Shown in pieces: positions 1-9,337 of a DNA stretch of 64,000 nucleotides. Position 1 is the first letter of the stretch. Each line of letters opens with the position of its first letter. Source of the DNA: Sphingobacteriales bacterium (lineage in GTDB: Bacteria > Bacteroidota > Bacteroidia > Chitinophagales > Chitinophagaceae); assembly GCA_016200915.1 (NCBI GenBank), contig JACQDV010000002.1, positions 62,001 to 126,000 of the forward strand. Direction: 5' to 3'. The notes beneath the pieces were generated by a model. It saw only the letters and a program-made list of their open reading frames with translations, made no database searches and was not told the DNA's origin. Made by a program: the position numbers and the translations under genes.

Positions 1-42
1 CGTTTTTTCTGCCTAACTTAGCGCCTCATAAAAAAACTGACG

Positions 43-1164
43 ATGAACATAGGCATTGCCTGCTACCCTACTTTCGGCGGAAGTGGTGTGTTAGCAACAG
101 AATTAGGAAAAGCTTTAGCAGAAAAAGGACACAACGTACATTTCATTACTTACCAGCAACCGGTACGGTTAAATGAATTTCACGCCAATATATTTTATCA
201 CGAAGTACAGGTGCCAACTTATCCTTTATTTGATTATCCACCATACGAAACCGCATTGGCCAGTACGATGGTAGATGTGATTATGAATAATAATTTAGAT
301 ATCATTCATGCACATTATGCTATTCCGCATGCATCAGCAGCCTATATGGCTAAACAAATTGTACAGAAGCAGGGAAGAAACGTAACGGTAATCACTACAC
401 TGCACGGAACAGATATTACGTTGGTGGGAAGAGATAAAACCTATGCTCCTGTAGTTACTTTTTCTATTAACCAGAGTGATGTGATCACTGCTGTATCTGA
501 CAATCTTCGCAATGAAACATTCAAATCATTCAAGATTGAAAAAGAAATTGAGGTGATCCACAACTTTGTAGATGTAAAACGTTTTCACAAAAAACCAATT
601 GACGCTTTTAAAAAAGTTATTGCTCCCAATAAAGAAAGAGTGATACTGCATGCTTCCAACTTTCGTAAAATAAAAAGAGTGGATGATGTGGTAAAGATAT
701 TTTACGAGATCAATAAAGTAATTCCTTCCAAATTAATTATGATTGGTGATGGGCCTGAAAGACCAAAGGCAGAAGAGCTTTGCCGTGAATTACATTTATG
801 TGACGAGATTCGCTTTGTTGGTAAACAGGTGGAGATGGAAGATGTGCTGGCGATTGGCGATTTGTTTTTGCTGACCTCGGAATATGAAAGTTTTGGTTTG
901 GCTGCCTTAGAAGCTATGGCGGCTGAAGTACCAGTAGTAAGCACCAACGCCGGAGGCTTACCGGAAATTATTATTGATGGCGATTGTGGTTATATGGGCA
1001 ATGTGGGTGATGTGGCTGATATGAGCCAGAAAGCCATCAGCATTTTAAAAGATGATGAAACGCTTAAAAAATTTAAAGCTGGCGCCATGAAACAGGCTGA
1101 ACGATTTGATATACACAATATCGTTCCGCAATATGAAAAGCTTTATGCCTGTTATGCAAAATGA
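43..1164 (+). CDS. bshA: N-acetyl-alpha-D-glucosaminyl L-malate synthase BshA
   Basis: This GT4-family glycosyltransferase is predicted to join UDP-GlcNAc to L-malate, the first step of bacillithiol synthesis in the cytoplasm. The 373-residue protein has the usual family length. It opens with a Rossmann segment containing the loop GGSGVLATELG (about residues 11-21), which is typical of BshA. The donor-site EX7E motif lies in ESFGLAALEAMA near residue 281. The ATG is only 42 nt from the window edge, so upstream signals cannot be judged. Its stop codon directly abuts the stop codon of the convergent LytM gene. BshB and BshC are not in the window. Assignment to BshA rather than another GT4 enzyme rests on the N-terminal motif and overall resemblance. 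Confidence 0.9.
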   Translation: MNIGIACYPTFGGSGVLATELGKALAEKGHNVHFITYQQPVRLNEFHANIFYHEVQVPTYPLFDYPPYETALASTMVDVIMNNNLDIIHAHYAIPHASAAYMAKQIVQKQGRNVTVITTLHGTDITLVGRDKTYAPVVTFSINQSDVITAVSDNLRNETFKSFKIEKEIEVIHNFVDVKRFHKKPIDAFKKVIAPNKERVILHASNFRKIKRVDDVVKIFYEINKVIPSKLIMIGDGPERPKAEELCRELHLCDEIRFVGKQVEMEDVLAIGDLFLLTSEYESFGLAALEAMAAEVPVVSTNAGGLPEIIIDGDCGYMGNVGDVADMSQKAISILKDDETLKKFKAGAMKQAERFDIHNIVPQYEKLYACYAK

Positions 1165-2499
1165 TTAATGCCTGTCTCTTAACCAGGATTCAGGATTGAG
1201 ATAGCTGGTTTCTTTCATTACCATAAATTCTACCTGGCCTCTTCCATCTTCAGAATCACTATCGCCGGCACGGCCAATTGCCTGCCCTGCTTTTACAATA
1301 GCATTTTTAGCAACAGAAACAGAACCGAGGTTACCATAAGTAGTATAATAGTTACCATGACGGATGATAACACCATAATTACCTTCTACATTAAATACTG
1401 ATGCTACTTCCCCATCAAATATTGCTTTTACATTCGCATTCGTGTTGGTTGAGATGGTGATACCAGAAGAGTTCCAGTGAATTTTTGTTCCTTCAATTAC
1501 ATTATCACCAAAGTGAGCAGTTAAATAACCATTATCCACCGGCCATGGTAAGCGGTTTTGATTTCCTCTAAATTCAGATGCTAATGCATAATCAGCTTCA
1601 CTTAAATTAAAATCAATTGCTTTTTTCTCAACAACCGGTTTGCTTTTGGGTGCACTAGCTTTATTTTCAGATTTAGGAACAACAGCTGTTACCGGATTAG
1701 TTTTTTCTTTTTCTTTTTCCAGTTTAGCTAATCTCTCTCTTTCCAATCTTGCTTTTTCCTGTGCTTCTTTTACTTCTCTTCTAACAATGGCGTCAATCTG
1801 TTTTTTATAATTGGCTAATTGCTTCTTTTTATTAGCTACAACAGCGCCTAATTCTTTTTCCTGGGATTTAAAACGAGATACTATCTGATCTTTCTCCTGT
1901 TTTTCCTGTGCTAATTTCTCTGCTTCTTTGTTCTGATCCTGTAATGATTCACCTTTCTTTTGCTTGTTAGCTTTTAATAGGCCAAGCTTTTCATTTATCT
2001 GGTCTTGCGTCTTTTTAATAGTTTCGGCCTGCTGTGCCCGATAGCTGCGATAAGTTCTTAAATAAGCTATACGACGGATGGCATCATTAAAACTATTAGC
2101 AGAAAAAATAAAATTTAAGAAATCAAAACTGCTGCGGCTTTTGTAAGCATATACAATGCTTTTGGCGTACTCCTGTTTCAATGTATCCAAATCATTCTTT
2201 AAACGATAGACTTCTCTGTTGTTTTTATAAATATCGTCATCAATGACATGAATCTGGTCGTTGATGGTATTGATCACTCTCTGACGGAGAACCAGTTTTT
2301 TATTTGCCAAAGCCTGCGCTGCAATACCTTGTTTTTTATTTTTCTGAATCTCCTTCAGGTTAGCATTAATCTCATCAATTTCTCTTAATGTTTCCTGGCG
2401 TTTACGTTCCAGTTCCTGTTTATCCTGTCCTTTGGGTTGTTGTGCAAAAGATGCCTGTAACAGTAACAGCGAAAAGAAAGTGATGATAATACGTTTCAT
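1165..2499 (-). CDS. EnvC-like coiled-coil protein with degenerate LytM (M23) domain
   Basis: This 444-residue exported protein has a signal peptide (LLLLQASFAQ, cleavage near residue 20). A long charged coiled coil follows (about 25-270), then a Lys/Glu/Pro-rich linker and a C-terminal LytM/M23 fold (about 320-440). The architecture is that of EnvC, which activates cell-wall amidases during septum splitting. The zinc ligands of active M23 enzymes look missing. Where HxxxD is expected the sequence is HWNSSGITI, YGHL is replaced by YGNL, and the HxH motif is replaced by GQVEFMV. I therefore infer a murein hydrolase activator, not a peptidase. It is convergent with bshA with no spacer. A minus-strand DUF4292 lipoprotein gene lies 62 bp upstream and may be co-transcribed. 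Confidence 0.85.
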   Translation of the reverse strand: MKRIIITFFSLLLLQASFAQQPKGQDKQELERKRQETLREIDEINANLKEIQKNKKQGIAAQALANKKLVLRQRVINTINDQIHVIDDDIYKNNREVYRLKNDLDTLKQEYAKSIVYAYKSRSSFDFLNFIFSANSFNDAIRRIAYLRTYRSYRAQQAETIKKTQDQINEKLGLLKANKQKKGESLQDQNKEAEKLAQEKQEKDQIVSRFKSQEKELGAVVANKKKQLANYKKQIDAIVRREVKEAQEKARLERERLAKLEKEKEKTNPVTAVVPKSENKASAPKSKPVVEKKAIDFNLSEADYALASEFRGNQNRLPWPVDNGYLTAHFGDNVIEGTKIHWNSSGITISTNTNANVKAIFDGEVASVFNVEGNYGVIIRHGNYYTTYGNLGSVSVAKNAIVKAGQAIGRAGDSDSEDGRGQVEFMVMKETSYLNPESWLRDRH

Positions 2500-2561
2500 T
2501 GGCTTTAGGTTAAAGGGTTCAATTTTCAGTAACGGAACTATTTTTAAAAAATTATATGTTT

Positions 2562-3386
2562 TTATTTTCTTGTGAATCTTTTAGGAACATTAAATGGGTA
2601 TGTTTGATCCGCCGGGTTGAAATCAAACTGCTTAAATTTCAACTGTATCTCCAGCTTTGACTTTTCTGATATCACAATATTGCGGTAGGTTGAAAAATTA
2701 ACACCGTTTTTGTTTTCATATTCTTCATAAGTAAGATCGCAGGTTCGGTTTCGGGTTGGATCTTCATCATCCAGTTTACTGTGAGTGATAAGATCATCAG
2801 TACTTAATGTAAGTAAATGCTTGAATACTGTTGTAATGCTCAATAAACTAACATTACTGCTGGCGTCTTTGCGGTAAGCAGAGATGCTGTCTGAATTAAA
2901 GAAAACAGGATTACCAACAATCATGTTTTGTAACGTAGCAAAGTCCAATGGAATCTGGCTGATCTCCTGCAAATACGATAACTTTCTCACGGTATAAGTA
3001 TTAGCTAATTTATCCAGTATAAAGATGCTGTCGGGTGTAATTTTCACACGAAAACCTTCAATACCTAATGTGCCGGTTAACGACATCCATATCACTTCAT
3101 CTTTTTTCATTCGGATATTGGCTGTGAAGTCAGGTTGTTTCCCTCTGCTGTTTTGATAATCCACTTTTATTTTGGCTGAAAAAGTTTTAAAGTCAATGCG
3201 GTAAGAATTCATTTTGCCAATAGCATCTTTTACTAAGGCTACCGTATCAATTTTAGGTTCATTGACAATCACTACAACTGAATCGGTTTTAACAGGTGCA
3301 ATTACTTTTTGAATTTTCTTCTGGCTGCGGCAACTGATTAAGAAAGCTGCGGTTATCAATATGTATATTATTTGTTTAATCGTCAT
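2562..3386 (-). CDS. DUF4292-type lipoprotein
   Basis: This 274-residue predicted lipoprotein has a lipobox, FLISC, with the lipidated Cys at about residue 19. A basic/serine stretch follows, then a beta-rich domain resembling the DUF4292 family, which is compared with LolA/LolB-type lipoprotein carriers. Recognisable segments are the MNSYRIDFKTFSAKIKVDYQ region (about 60-80) and the hydrophobic MSLTGTLGIEGFRVKI strand (about 97-112). The protein probably sits in the periplasm, tethered to a membrane. It is upstream of the EnvC-like gene on the same strand, which hints at a shared envelope role. The biochemical function is unknown, and the family call is from memory of the pattern. Confidence 0.75.
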   Translation of the reverse strand: MTIKQIIYILITAAFLISCRSQKKIQKVIAPVKTDSVVVIVNEPKIDTVALVKDAIGKMNSYRIDFKTFSAKIKVDYQNSRGKQPDFTANIRMKKDEVIWMSLTGTLGIEGFRVKITPDSIFILDKLANTYTVRKLSYLQEISQIPLDFATLQNMIVGNPVFFNSDSISAYRKDASSNVSLLSITTVFKHLLTLSTDDLITHSKLDDEDPTRNRTCDLTYEEYENKNGVNFSTYRNIVISEKSKLEIQLKFKQFDFNPADQTYPFNVPKRFTRK

Positions 3387-3413
3387 TTTTTTTGTTATAA
3401 TAATTGACTTCGT

Positions 3414-3540
3414 CGTTTAATGGTTTAATAGTTTAATGGTTGTTGCGCATGGTCTATTGTCTATCGCCTGTTGCCGGTTGTCTATTGCCTATTGTCCATT
3501 GTCCATTATCTCCTGCCAATTGCTCATTGCCTATTGTTTT
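3414..3540. repeat. Octamer then heptamer degenerate tandem repeats
   Basis: This spacer downstream of dut and upstream of the DUF4292 gene holds two word arrays. At 3414-3445 there are about three copies of the octamer gtttaatg. At 3455-3540 there are about twelve heptamers such as tctattg, cctattg, tccattg and ccaattg. The heptamers continue through the last codons and stop codon of dut. The period is clear by eye, with many one-base changes. Function is unknown. Confidence 0.75.
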
Positions 3541-3974
3541 CCTGTATGACCAAAGCCACCGGTATTTCTTTCAGTAATATTTATTTCTGTTGCTTCAATC
3601 CAATTCGCTTTTTCTATTTGTTGAATCACCATTTGTGCAATACGATCGCCGGGATGAATAGTTTGTACTTCATTGGACAAATTGATCAGTATTACTTTTA
3701 TTTCGCCCCTGTAATCGGCATCCACTGTGCCGGGAGAATTTAAACAGGTGATGCCTTGTTTTAAAGCCAGCCCACTTCTTGGTCGTATTTGTGCTTCATA
3801 ACCTTCAGGCAATTCAATAAAAATACCTGTTGGAATAAACACTCTTTCTAAAGGTTTTATTTCAACAGGCGATTCAATAAATGCCCTTATATCCATACCG
3901 GATGAACCATTGGTGGCATAAGCCGGCAAAGGATTATTAGATTGATTAATTATTTTGATATTGATTTCAGCCAT
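3531..3974 (-). CDS. dut: dUTP diphosphatase (dUTPase)
   Basis: This trimeric dUTPase hydrolyses dUTP to dUMP and diphosphate, which keeps uracil out of DNA and supplies thymidylate synthesis. The five family motifs are visible: [39 protein letters not shown] and the C-terminal arm [11 protein letters not shown] start the 147-residue protein at MAEINIKI (ATG at 3974). The reading frame is open upstream to 4049, but the extra residues lack dUTPase character. A perfect -7 box at 3979-3986 also ends four bases before this ATG. The final two codons and stop codon overlap a heptamer repeat array. ispF lies upstream on the same strand. Confidence 0.95.
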   Translation of the reverse strand: MAEINIKIINQSNNPLPAYATNGSSGMDIRAFIESPVEIKPLERVFIPTGIFIELPEGYEAQIRPRSGLALKQGITCLNSPGTVDADYRGEIKVILINLSNEVQTIHPGDRIAQMVIQQIEKANWIEATEINITERNTGGFGHTGKQ

Positions 3975-3978
3975 CGGG

Positions 3979-3986
3979 CAAAAATA
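3979..3986 (-). promoter_or_regulatory. -7 box TATTTTTG for dut, leaderless spacing
   Basis: On the minus strand TATTTTTG is followed by four bases and then the dut ATG. This matches the Bacteroidota -7 consensus TAnnTTTG. Transcription should start at or very near the A of the ATG. No good -33 TTG is present at the usual distance. Confidence 0.6.
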
Positions 3987-4035
3987 ATTACTGTTTTTTA
4001 AGAAGACGATTATGAAGATAAAATGGATACAATGG

Positions 4036-4524
4036 TTAATCTCCCTCAATCTTTTTTAACAATACGGTAGCATACGCCATCAGTCCCTCTTCTCTGCCTA
4101 CAAATCCCAATTTCTCTGTAGTAGTTGCTTTAATAGAGATATCAATCAAATCAATACTCAGCACTTCGGCAATGGTTTGCCGCATTTGTTCTGCATAAGG
4201 TTTTATTTTAGGCATCTGCAGGCAAAGTGTTGTATCAATATTGATGATACGGTATCCCTCTGCTGCAATCAGTTCTTGTGTTCGTCTTAATAATATTTTA
4301 CTGTCAATATTTTTAAAGTCGGCGCTGGTATCCGGAAAATGAGTACCAATATCACCGAGGCTTAATGCACCAAGCATTGCATCGCATATGGCATGTAATA
4401 ATACATCTGCATCACTATGACCTAATGCACCTTTATGATGAGGTATTTTAACACCACCCAACCACAATTCCCTTCCTTCAATCATTTGATGAAAATCAAC
4501 GCCTGAGCCAATCCGGTATGACAT
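4036..4524 (-). CDS. ispF: 2-C-methyl-D-erythritol 2,4-cyclodiphosphate synthase
   Basis: IspF converts CDP-methylerythritol 2-phosphate to the cyclic 2,4-diphosphate with release of CMP, in the non-mevalonate isoprenoid pathway. The 162-residue length is typical. The N-terminal GSGVDFHQM (about residues 6-14) supplies the metal-binding Asp and His. The signature [19 protein letters not shown] lies near residue 35, and the [11 protein letters not shown] segment near the C-terminus matches the substrate-binding region. dut follows 61 bp downstream on the same strand, and a terminator separates ispF from porV. No other isoprenoid gene is in the window. Confidence 0.96.
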   Translation of the reverse strand: MSYRIGSGVDFHQMIEGRELWLGGVKIPHHKGALGHSDADVLLHAICDAMLGALSLGDIGTHFPDTSADFKNIDSKILLRRTQELIAAEGYRIINIDTTLCLQMPKIKPYAEQMRQTIAEVLSIDLIDISIKATTTEKLGFVGREEGLMAYATVLLKKIEGD

Positions 4525-4542
4525 ACAAACTTTATTAAACTA

Positions 4543-4574
4543 AAAAGGCGAAGGTAATAAACCTCCGCCTTTTA
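4543..4574 (-). terminator. Terminator between porV and ispF
   Basis: An inverted repeat (aaaaggcg-a-agg pairing with cct-c-cgcctttt, loop of about 7 nt) lies 17 nt after the porV stop codon. On the minus strand it is followed by a T run, as in an intrinsic terminator. The arms are A/T-flanked on both sides, so it could work in both directions. Confidence 0.7.
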
Positions 4575-4590
4575 TATTGAGTAAGTTGAA

Positions 4591-5751
4591 TTAGTTATCA
4601 GTTGTGGTGGTTGTTTCACCTTCGCCTTTACCAATATTATCCAGGTCAAATATCAGGCTGAAACGAAGTGTATTACTTAACGGGTTACGGTTAACCCCAT
4701 TACCGGAAGGAACGAGGTAAGAAAGGTTTAACCCAAACACATTATACTTTAAACCGGCACCAACGGTAAAATATTTACGGTTACCTTTTGTTTTATCCTC
4801 GTAAAAGTAACCGGCACGTAAAGTAAACTGATCATTATAAGTATATTCAGCACCTAATGAGAAAGTGATCTCTTTAAGATCCTCACCATCGCCCAAAGAA
4901 GAGATCCAGCTGGAGGCAACACTTTTAGTACGATAAGCCTGGATGCCTGCAGCCGAAGTATCGTTAGGGGTAGGTACTAATAATTTATTCAGATCAAGTG
5001 CAAATGTTATCTTATTGATATCGTCGATCTTTTTAGTGTAAGCAGTACCTACACCAAGATTGGCCGGTATATAATCTTTTGTTTGTGCATCACTTGAGTA
5101 AGAAATTTTTGAACCGAGATTTGTTGCCGCAGCACCAAAGCTCCAACCACTTCCTGCTTCACTTATACCGTTATAGTAAAAACTTAAGTCACCGGCAACT
5201 GCATTACCGGGTTTGTATGATGAACCGGAGATAGTAGCACTTCCTACCAGGTTAGAGTGAATATATCTTAATGCCACACCCAAACCTGTTTTGTCGGAAA
5301 GCTTACGGGAATAACCGGCATCAAAAGCAAATTCTCTTGGGTTACCATCAAACAGCGTTTGACCTGAAAAATCGGTGAAGGTGATCTTACCCAAACTGAA
5401 ATATCTTAATGAAGCAGAAATAGCCTGCTGGTCATCTAATTTATGAAAACCTGAAACAGACCCCAGGAATACATCGTTTACCTGGAGATCTCTTAACCAT
5501 GGAGTATAGGTAATAGAAGCTGCATTATTATTTTGTGCAAAAGGAATTTTAGCAAGGTTCCAGAAGATTGAACTGGCATCAGCTTCGGTAGCCAATCCTG
5601 CATCTCCCATACCACCAGAACGGGCATCGGGAGATATTCTTAAAAAAGGAACTGCAGTGGTAACTACATTAATTCTTTGAGCATTTAATAAGGAAGCTGA
5701 CAATACGCAAATAAATCCTGTGGCAATTAGTTTGATGGTCTTACGTTTCAT
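4591..5751 (-). CDS. porV: T9SS outer-membrane protein PorV (LptO)
   Basis: PorV is a FadL-like outer-membrane barrel that shuttles T9SS cargo from the translocon to the attachment complex containing PorU. The 386-residue protein has a signal peptide (ending near SLLNA, about residue 24). The conserved start of the mature protein, PFLRISPDARSGGMGDAGLA, is a strong PorV hallmark. Alternating aromatic/hydrophobic strands run to the C-terminus. It lies directly downstream of porU on the same strand with a 52-bp gap, the order seen in many Bacteroidota. A -7 box at 5773-5780 gives it its own promoter with a short leader. The C-terminus ends in acidic and threonine residues. Confidence 0.93.
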   Translation of the reverse strand: MKRKTIKLIATGFICVLSASLLNAQRINVVTTAVPFLRISPDARSGGMGDAGLATEADASSIFWNLAKIPFAQNNNAASITYTPWLRDLQVNDVFLGSVSGFHKLDDQQAISASLRYFSLGKITFTDFSGQTLFDGNPREFAFDAGYSRKLSDKTGLGVALRYIHSNLVGSATISGSSYKPGNAVAGDLSFYYNGISEAGSGWSFGAAATNLGSKISYSSDAQTKDYIPANLGVGTAYTKKIDDINKITFALDLNKLLVPTPNDTSAAGIQAYRTKSVASSWISSLGDGEDLKEITFSLGAEYTYNDQFTLRAGYFYEDKTKGNRKYFTVGAGLKYNVFGLNLSYLVPSGNGVNRNPLSNTLRFSLIFDLDNIGKGEGETTTTTDN

Positions 5752-5772
5752 TTATTCTTAATATTTCGGTTG

Positions 5773-5780
5773 CAAAAATA
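5773..5780 (-). promoter_or_regulatory. -7 box TATTTTTG for porV
   Basis: TATTTTTG on the minus strand lies 21 nt before the porV ATG, in the short porU-porV gap. It fits the TAnnTTTG consensus and predicts a leader of about 17 nt. No clear -33 element is visible. Confidence 0.5.
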
Positions 5781-5803
5781 GGTGTAAAGAAAATCCGGAT
5801 AAA

Positions 5804-8800
5804 TTAAAGCAGTACTAGTTTTTCTAATTTACGGGCTTTTTTCCCGTCGGGTGTTGTTACTTCAATGCTATAAAAATATACGCCCCTGCCTGTTTTATCG
5901 CCAAAATCATCCTTACCATCCCATTCAATTTCAGTAGAACGGTTTCCGGTAGTATTTATTGTTTGATGGATGGATTTAACCACCTTGCCGGTAATGGTCA
6001 TTATGCGGATGTTTACCTGCAGGTTTTCACCGGGCCGGTTATGCTCAAACCAAAACTGTGTATGAGTGGTAAACGGATTAGGATAATTCAGCACATGTGT
6101 TATTTCCAAATCCCCGGATTTTACCACTCTGAATGTTAAGAGGTAAGTAGTAGAATTATTGGCTACATCCCATGCTTTGATGGTTAAAGTATGCACCCCC
6201 TCTTCTAACTGTGGCAGTTGAAAACGAATTGTTCCTTTTTGATAACTGTCAACCTCAGCCTCGTAAAAATCGTTGAGGTTATAAAATGTATTAGTGTTAT
6301 TATCAATCGTTGCAATAATATCATGCCCTATACCGGTGCCAACGGTATTAATACCGCTGGAATCACTCAGTTTTACAATCAGAATTGGATTAGCATTAGT
6401 GATACTGCCATTCACAAATTTCTCATCATTTAAATAAGCTTTTATTATTGGGCCGTCTTTATCCTCAACAGAATTATTTCCTGCACCGCCAATGATAATA
6501 CTGTTATTAAATCCTGCCGCATCTGTTAAAGTATTATCAGCATAATAACTGATCTTTCCCCTGCCAAACTGGTAATTAATATCCTTGGGAACGATAAATG
6601 TAAAACTGAATTTCCCATTGGCAGCTTTAGCCTTTCCTTTGTACAAAACATTTGTTTGCTGATTAAAACTCGTTACCGGACTTTGTGCATCATTACCCAA
6701 TGTATTTATCACCTGGCTTTTATCGAAGATGGTAGCATAAACAGTACCATTAAAATCTGCCATTAAAACACCTGATGCATCTGTTACCCGGCCTTTGACA
6801 ACATATTTATTCAGGGCTTTTAAAGTGTCTGCTCCATTAACATTATCGTTTATAGAAACAGTATTGACATTTAAGTTGGGGAAACCAAGTGTTAATGACG
6901 GATCACCCAGCAGTGTAAATTTTCTGTTATTAATTACGTCTGAAAATGTTGAATAAGTATAATTTTTACCTGCCTGCACAGCTTCACCTAGGCTGCGGTA
7001 TTTTCCATTGGGCTTTTTTTGTAAGGCAAGGTTGAAGTAATTATTGTTCATGATGCGGTTGCTGAAAGCAAATACCACTCTTGTGGTGGTCATTAAACCA
7101 ATGGCTCCGTTTTTTTCCCGCAGTAAAATATCTTCACCAATAGAGTTGATAAAAGGATTATCATAAGGTGCAAAATCGCAAGTGGCTGTAATGAATAAAG
7201 GAAGTTTATTTGGGTTAATCCAGGTCTTCACCATATCAGGATCAAGAATGGCTTCTTCAGCTAAACGGGTGGGGCCACCATGGCCACTATAATTCCATAT
7301 TAATGTGCCGGAGAAGATTTTGTTATTGATAGCAGCATTTACATCCGGATAACGGCTGCCGCCACTGCCACTTTGTTGTTTATAGGCATCTAAATAAATT
7401 TTTTGTTCATTGCCTAATGGATAAACAGATGATACCGTAGCGGACATTGTTTCAGCATCGTTTAAATGCAGATTAGCATCTTCATCATCCGCTACAAAAG
7501 TGAGATCGTTGCGCCATGGGCCTAAACTTTCTTTTTGTGTATAGGCAATGATCTTATCCACTACATTTTTTGCATCCGTAACATTTTTTGCAGGAATTCT
7601 TCCAATGCCAATATCCAATAAATTAGCAGCTGCACTGCTGTTGATGTTATCGTTATCATTCAGCATCCCAAAAAAATCATCTGAAGTATAGGTTCCCAAT
7701 GGATCCAGCGAACTTGGACTTTCATAACAGGGAACGAGGTTGGTATTGTTTTTTAGATGCCCAACATAATCATAAGATGCATCGCCAAAAAGCAATAAAT
7801 ATTTGGGCATCCTGGCCGAGTCTCCTGCTGCTTTATCGTAATACATCTTTACAAAGTCCCTTATCGCAGTTGGATCTTGCGAGCCAGATGAAAATTCATT
7901 ATAAACCTGGTCGGTGGTAACCACTACTGTTTTTAATCCTTCCTGCTGAAAATGATGTGCCGCCAATCGTTGTGCTTCGCCAACTAAAATATTATGTGTA
8001 ATGATCAGCATATCTGCATAAGATGAATTATGCAAATCCTGTTTATCAATTTTTCCAACCGCTGATGGTGTTAAAAAATTAGCAGCATTAAAAGCAACAT
8101 ATTCTTTTAACGAAGAGCTGGAGTTGATAAACTTATATTCACTGCTACTTAAACTTCCCTGCATTTTAACCGCACTCAATGGATTGGTAACATCCCATAC
8201 TTCGGTAGTTGAACCAGCATTTTGAATTTTAAATTCAGCAACATTACCAGAACCGACACTACTCCAGGCACGGAACAAAACCTGGTCAACGCCATTTAAT
8301 GATAAATTTCTTATTCCAAAAATTTCAAACCAGTTTAACCAGGCCTGTGCATTTATGCTGGTGGGTGCATAATTAAAATTGATGGTTAGTTGTGATTGCG
8401 AAGCGTTGAAATTGGTGGTTTGCTGACTGGGAATTGCCACTGCATCATATTGCCCCGAACCAACCGGTGCAATAAAATGTTGCTGGGTAAGCACATTATT
8501 AACGGTTACATCCATGCGGGAAGATGCACCGGCACTACGGGCTGCTACATTACTTATTATTTGTAAAGGCTGGCTGACATCAAGATTGGGAAAGTTTGTA
8601 TTAAAGCCAAGCGATAATGGTTTGCCCGGTATATTACCAAACTCTTCACCATACCATTCTCTTCCTGAACTGAGGAAATTTATCGTATCTGTCTCATAAA
8701 AATACCGGTCATTAAAGCCGGTTACTGTAAAATTGGCTATGCCTGAAAAATTGTTTGGAGTTATTCTTTTGCCCGTACCTCCAATTGAAATGAAGAAATA

Positions 8801-9229
8801 CGATTGTGTTGAATAAAGATTCTTGCGATGAGAAAATTTCTTATTGGCTGCATCTGTTATCCACTCATCAGGCCCTTTGGCATAAAAAAGAAAATAATCG
8901 TTTGCGTTAAAAACACCATCACCTCCATCAAAAACTTCTATGGGATTTTCTATAAGATCATCTGCCCGGGCCGCAGCATTATCCTCAGGCAGCATTTGTC
9001 CGCCATTTCCAAATAAACGAATAGCACTACTATTGATAGAAGCTGTATTAACACCAAGGGAATTTAAGAAGGCAACGTCCACTTTATAAATACCGGCCTT
9101 TTTTACTCCAATTTTGAACCATGTACCTGATGCCAGCACTGAGTTGGCTGAATAGGTTCGTTGAGCAGACGCATTTTCCCACATCAGCAGCAGTAAAATC
9201 ACTAAAAAACCGGTAAGCCGTTTGCACAT
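5804..9229 (-). CDS. porU: T9SS C-terminal signal peptidase PorU (gingipain-like C25)
   Basis: PorU is the surface sortase-like peptidase that removes the C-terminal domain of T9SS cargo and transfers the cargo to a lipid anchor. The 1,141-residue protein has a signal peptide and an N-terminal beta region. The C25 peptidase domain spans about 390-760. Its catalytic dyad is visible as His650 in YSGHGG and Cys684 in TATCDF. The C-terminus has a sorting-domain-like beta sandwich starting at LNYPNPF (about 1050) and ending GRGVYFYSIEV...KLVLL, as in other PorU proteins. porV follows directly. The start codon sits five bases after a perfect -7 box, so the mRNA may be leaderless. gldJ is divergent upstream. 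Confidence 0.93.
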   Translation of the reverse strand: MCKRLTGFLVILLLLMWENASAQRTYSANSVLASGTWFKIGVKKAGIYKVDVAFLNSLGVNTASINSSAIRLFGNGGQMLPEDNAAARADDLIENPIEVFDGGDGVFNANDYFLFYAKGPDEWITDAANKKFSHRKNLYSTQSYFFISIGGTGKRITPNNFSGIANFTVTGFNDRYFYETDTINFLSSGREWYGEEFGNIPGKPLSLGFNTNFPNLDVSQPLQIISNVAARSAGASSRMDVTVNNVLTQQHFIAPVGSGQYDAVAIPSQQTTNFNASQSQLTINFNYAPTSINAQAWLNWFEIFGIRNLSLNGVDQVLFRAWSSVGSGNVAEFKIQNAGSTTEVWDVTNPLSAVKMQGSLSSSEYKFINSSSSLKEYVAFNAANFLTPSAVGKIDKQDLHNSSYADMLIITHNILVGEAQRLAAHHFQQEGLKTVVVTTDQVYNEFSSGSQDPTAIRDFVKMYYDKAAGDSARMPKYLLLFGDASYDYVGHLKNNTNLVPCYESPSSLDPLGTYTSDDFFGMLNDNDNINSSAAANLLDIGIGRIPAKNVTDAKNVVDKIIAYTQKESLGPWRNDLTFVADDEDANLHLNDAETMSATVSSVYPLGNEQKIYLDAYKQQSGSGGSRYPDVNAAINNKIFSGTLIWNYSGHGGPTRLAEEAILDPDMVKTWINPNKLPLFITATCDFAPYDNPFINSIGEDILLREKNGAIGLMTTTRVVFAFSNRIMNNNYFNLALQKKPNGKYRSLGEAVQAGKNYTYSTFSDVINNRKFTLLGDPSLTLGFPNLNVNTVSINDNVNGADTLKALNKYVVKGRVTDASGVLMADFNGTVYATIFDKSQVINTLGNDAQSPVTSFNQQTNVLYKGKAKAANGKFSFTFIVPKDINYQFGRGKISYYADNTLTDAAGFNNSIIIGGAGNNSVEDKDGPIIKAYLNDEKFVNGSITNANPILIVKLSDSSGINTVGTGIGHDIIATIDNNTNTFYNLNDFYEAEVDSYQKGTIRFQLPQLEEGVHTLTIKAWDVANNSTTYLLTFRVVKSGDLEITHVLNYPNPFTTHTQFWFEHNRPGENLQVNIRIMTITGKVVKSIHQTINTTGNRSTEIEWDGKDDFGDKTGRGVYFYSIEVTTPDGKKARKLEKLVLL

Positions 9230-9233
9230 AGCT

Positions 9234-9241
9234 CAAATATA
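9234..9241 (-). promoter_or_regulatory. -7 box TATATTTG for porU, leaderless spacing
   Basis: The minus strand reads TATATTTG, then four bases, then the porU ATG. The match to TAnnTTTG is perfect and the spacing predicts transcription starting at the start codon. The -33 region has no obvious TTG. Confidence 0.6.
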
Positions 9242-9337
9242 GCAATCCAGCCTGTTAATAACTCTGGCGCTGCCGTTTAATTATCAGGAATTTAATAGCT
9301 ATATTCGCCAACTGAAAAAATGATTTTTTCAGGCCGT

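Noticed and set aside
3455-3540. CRISPR-like array
   Set aside because: The units are only 7 nt, without spacers, and no cas genes are present.
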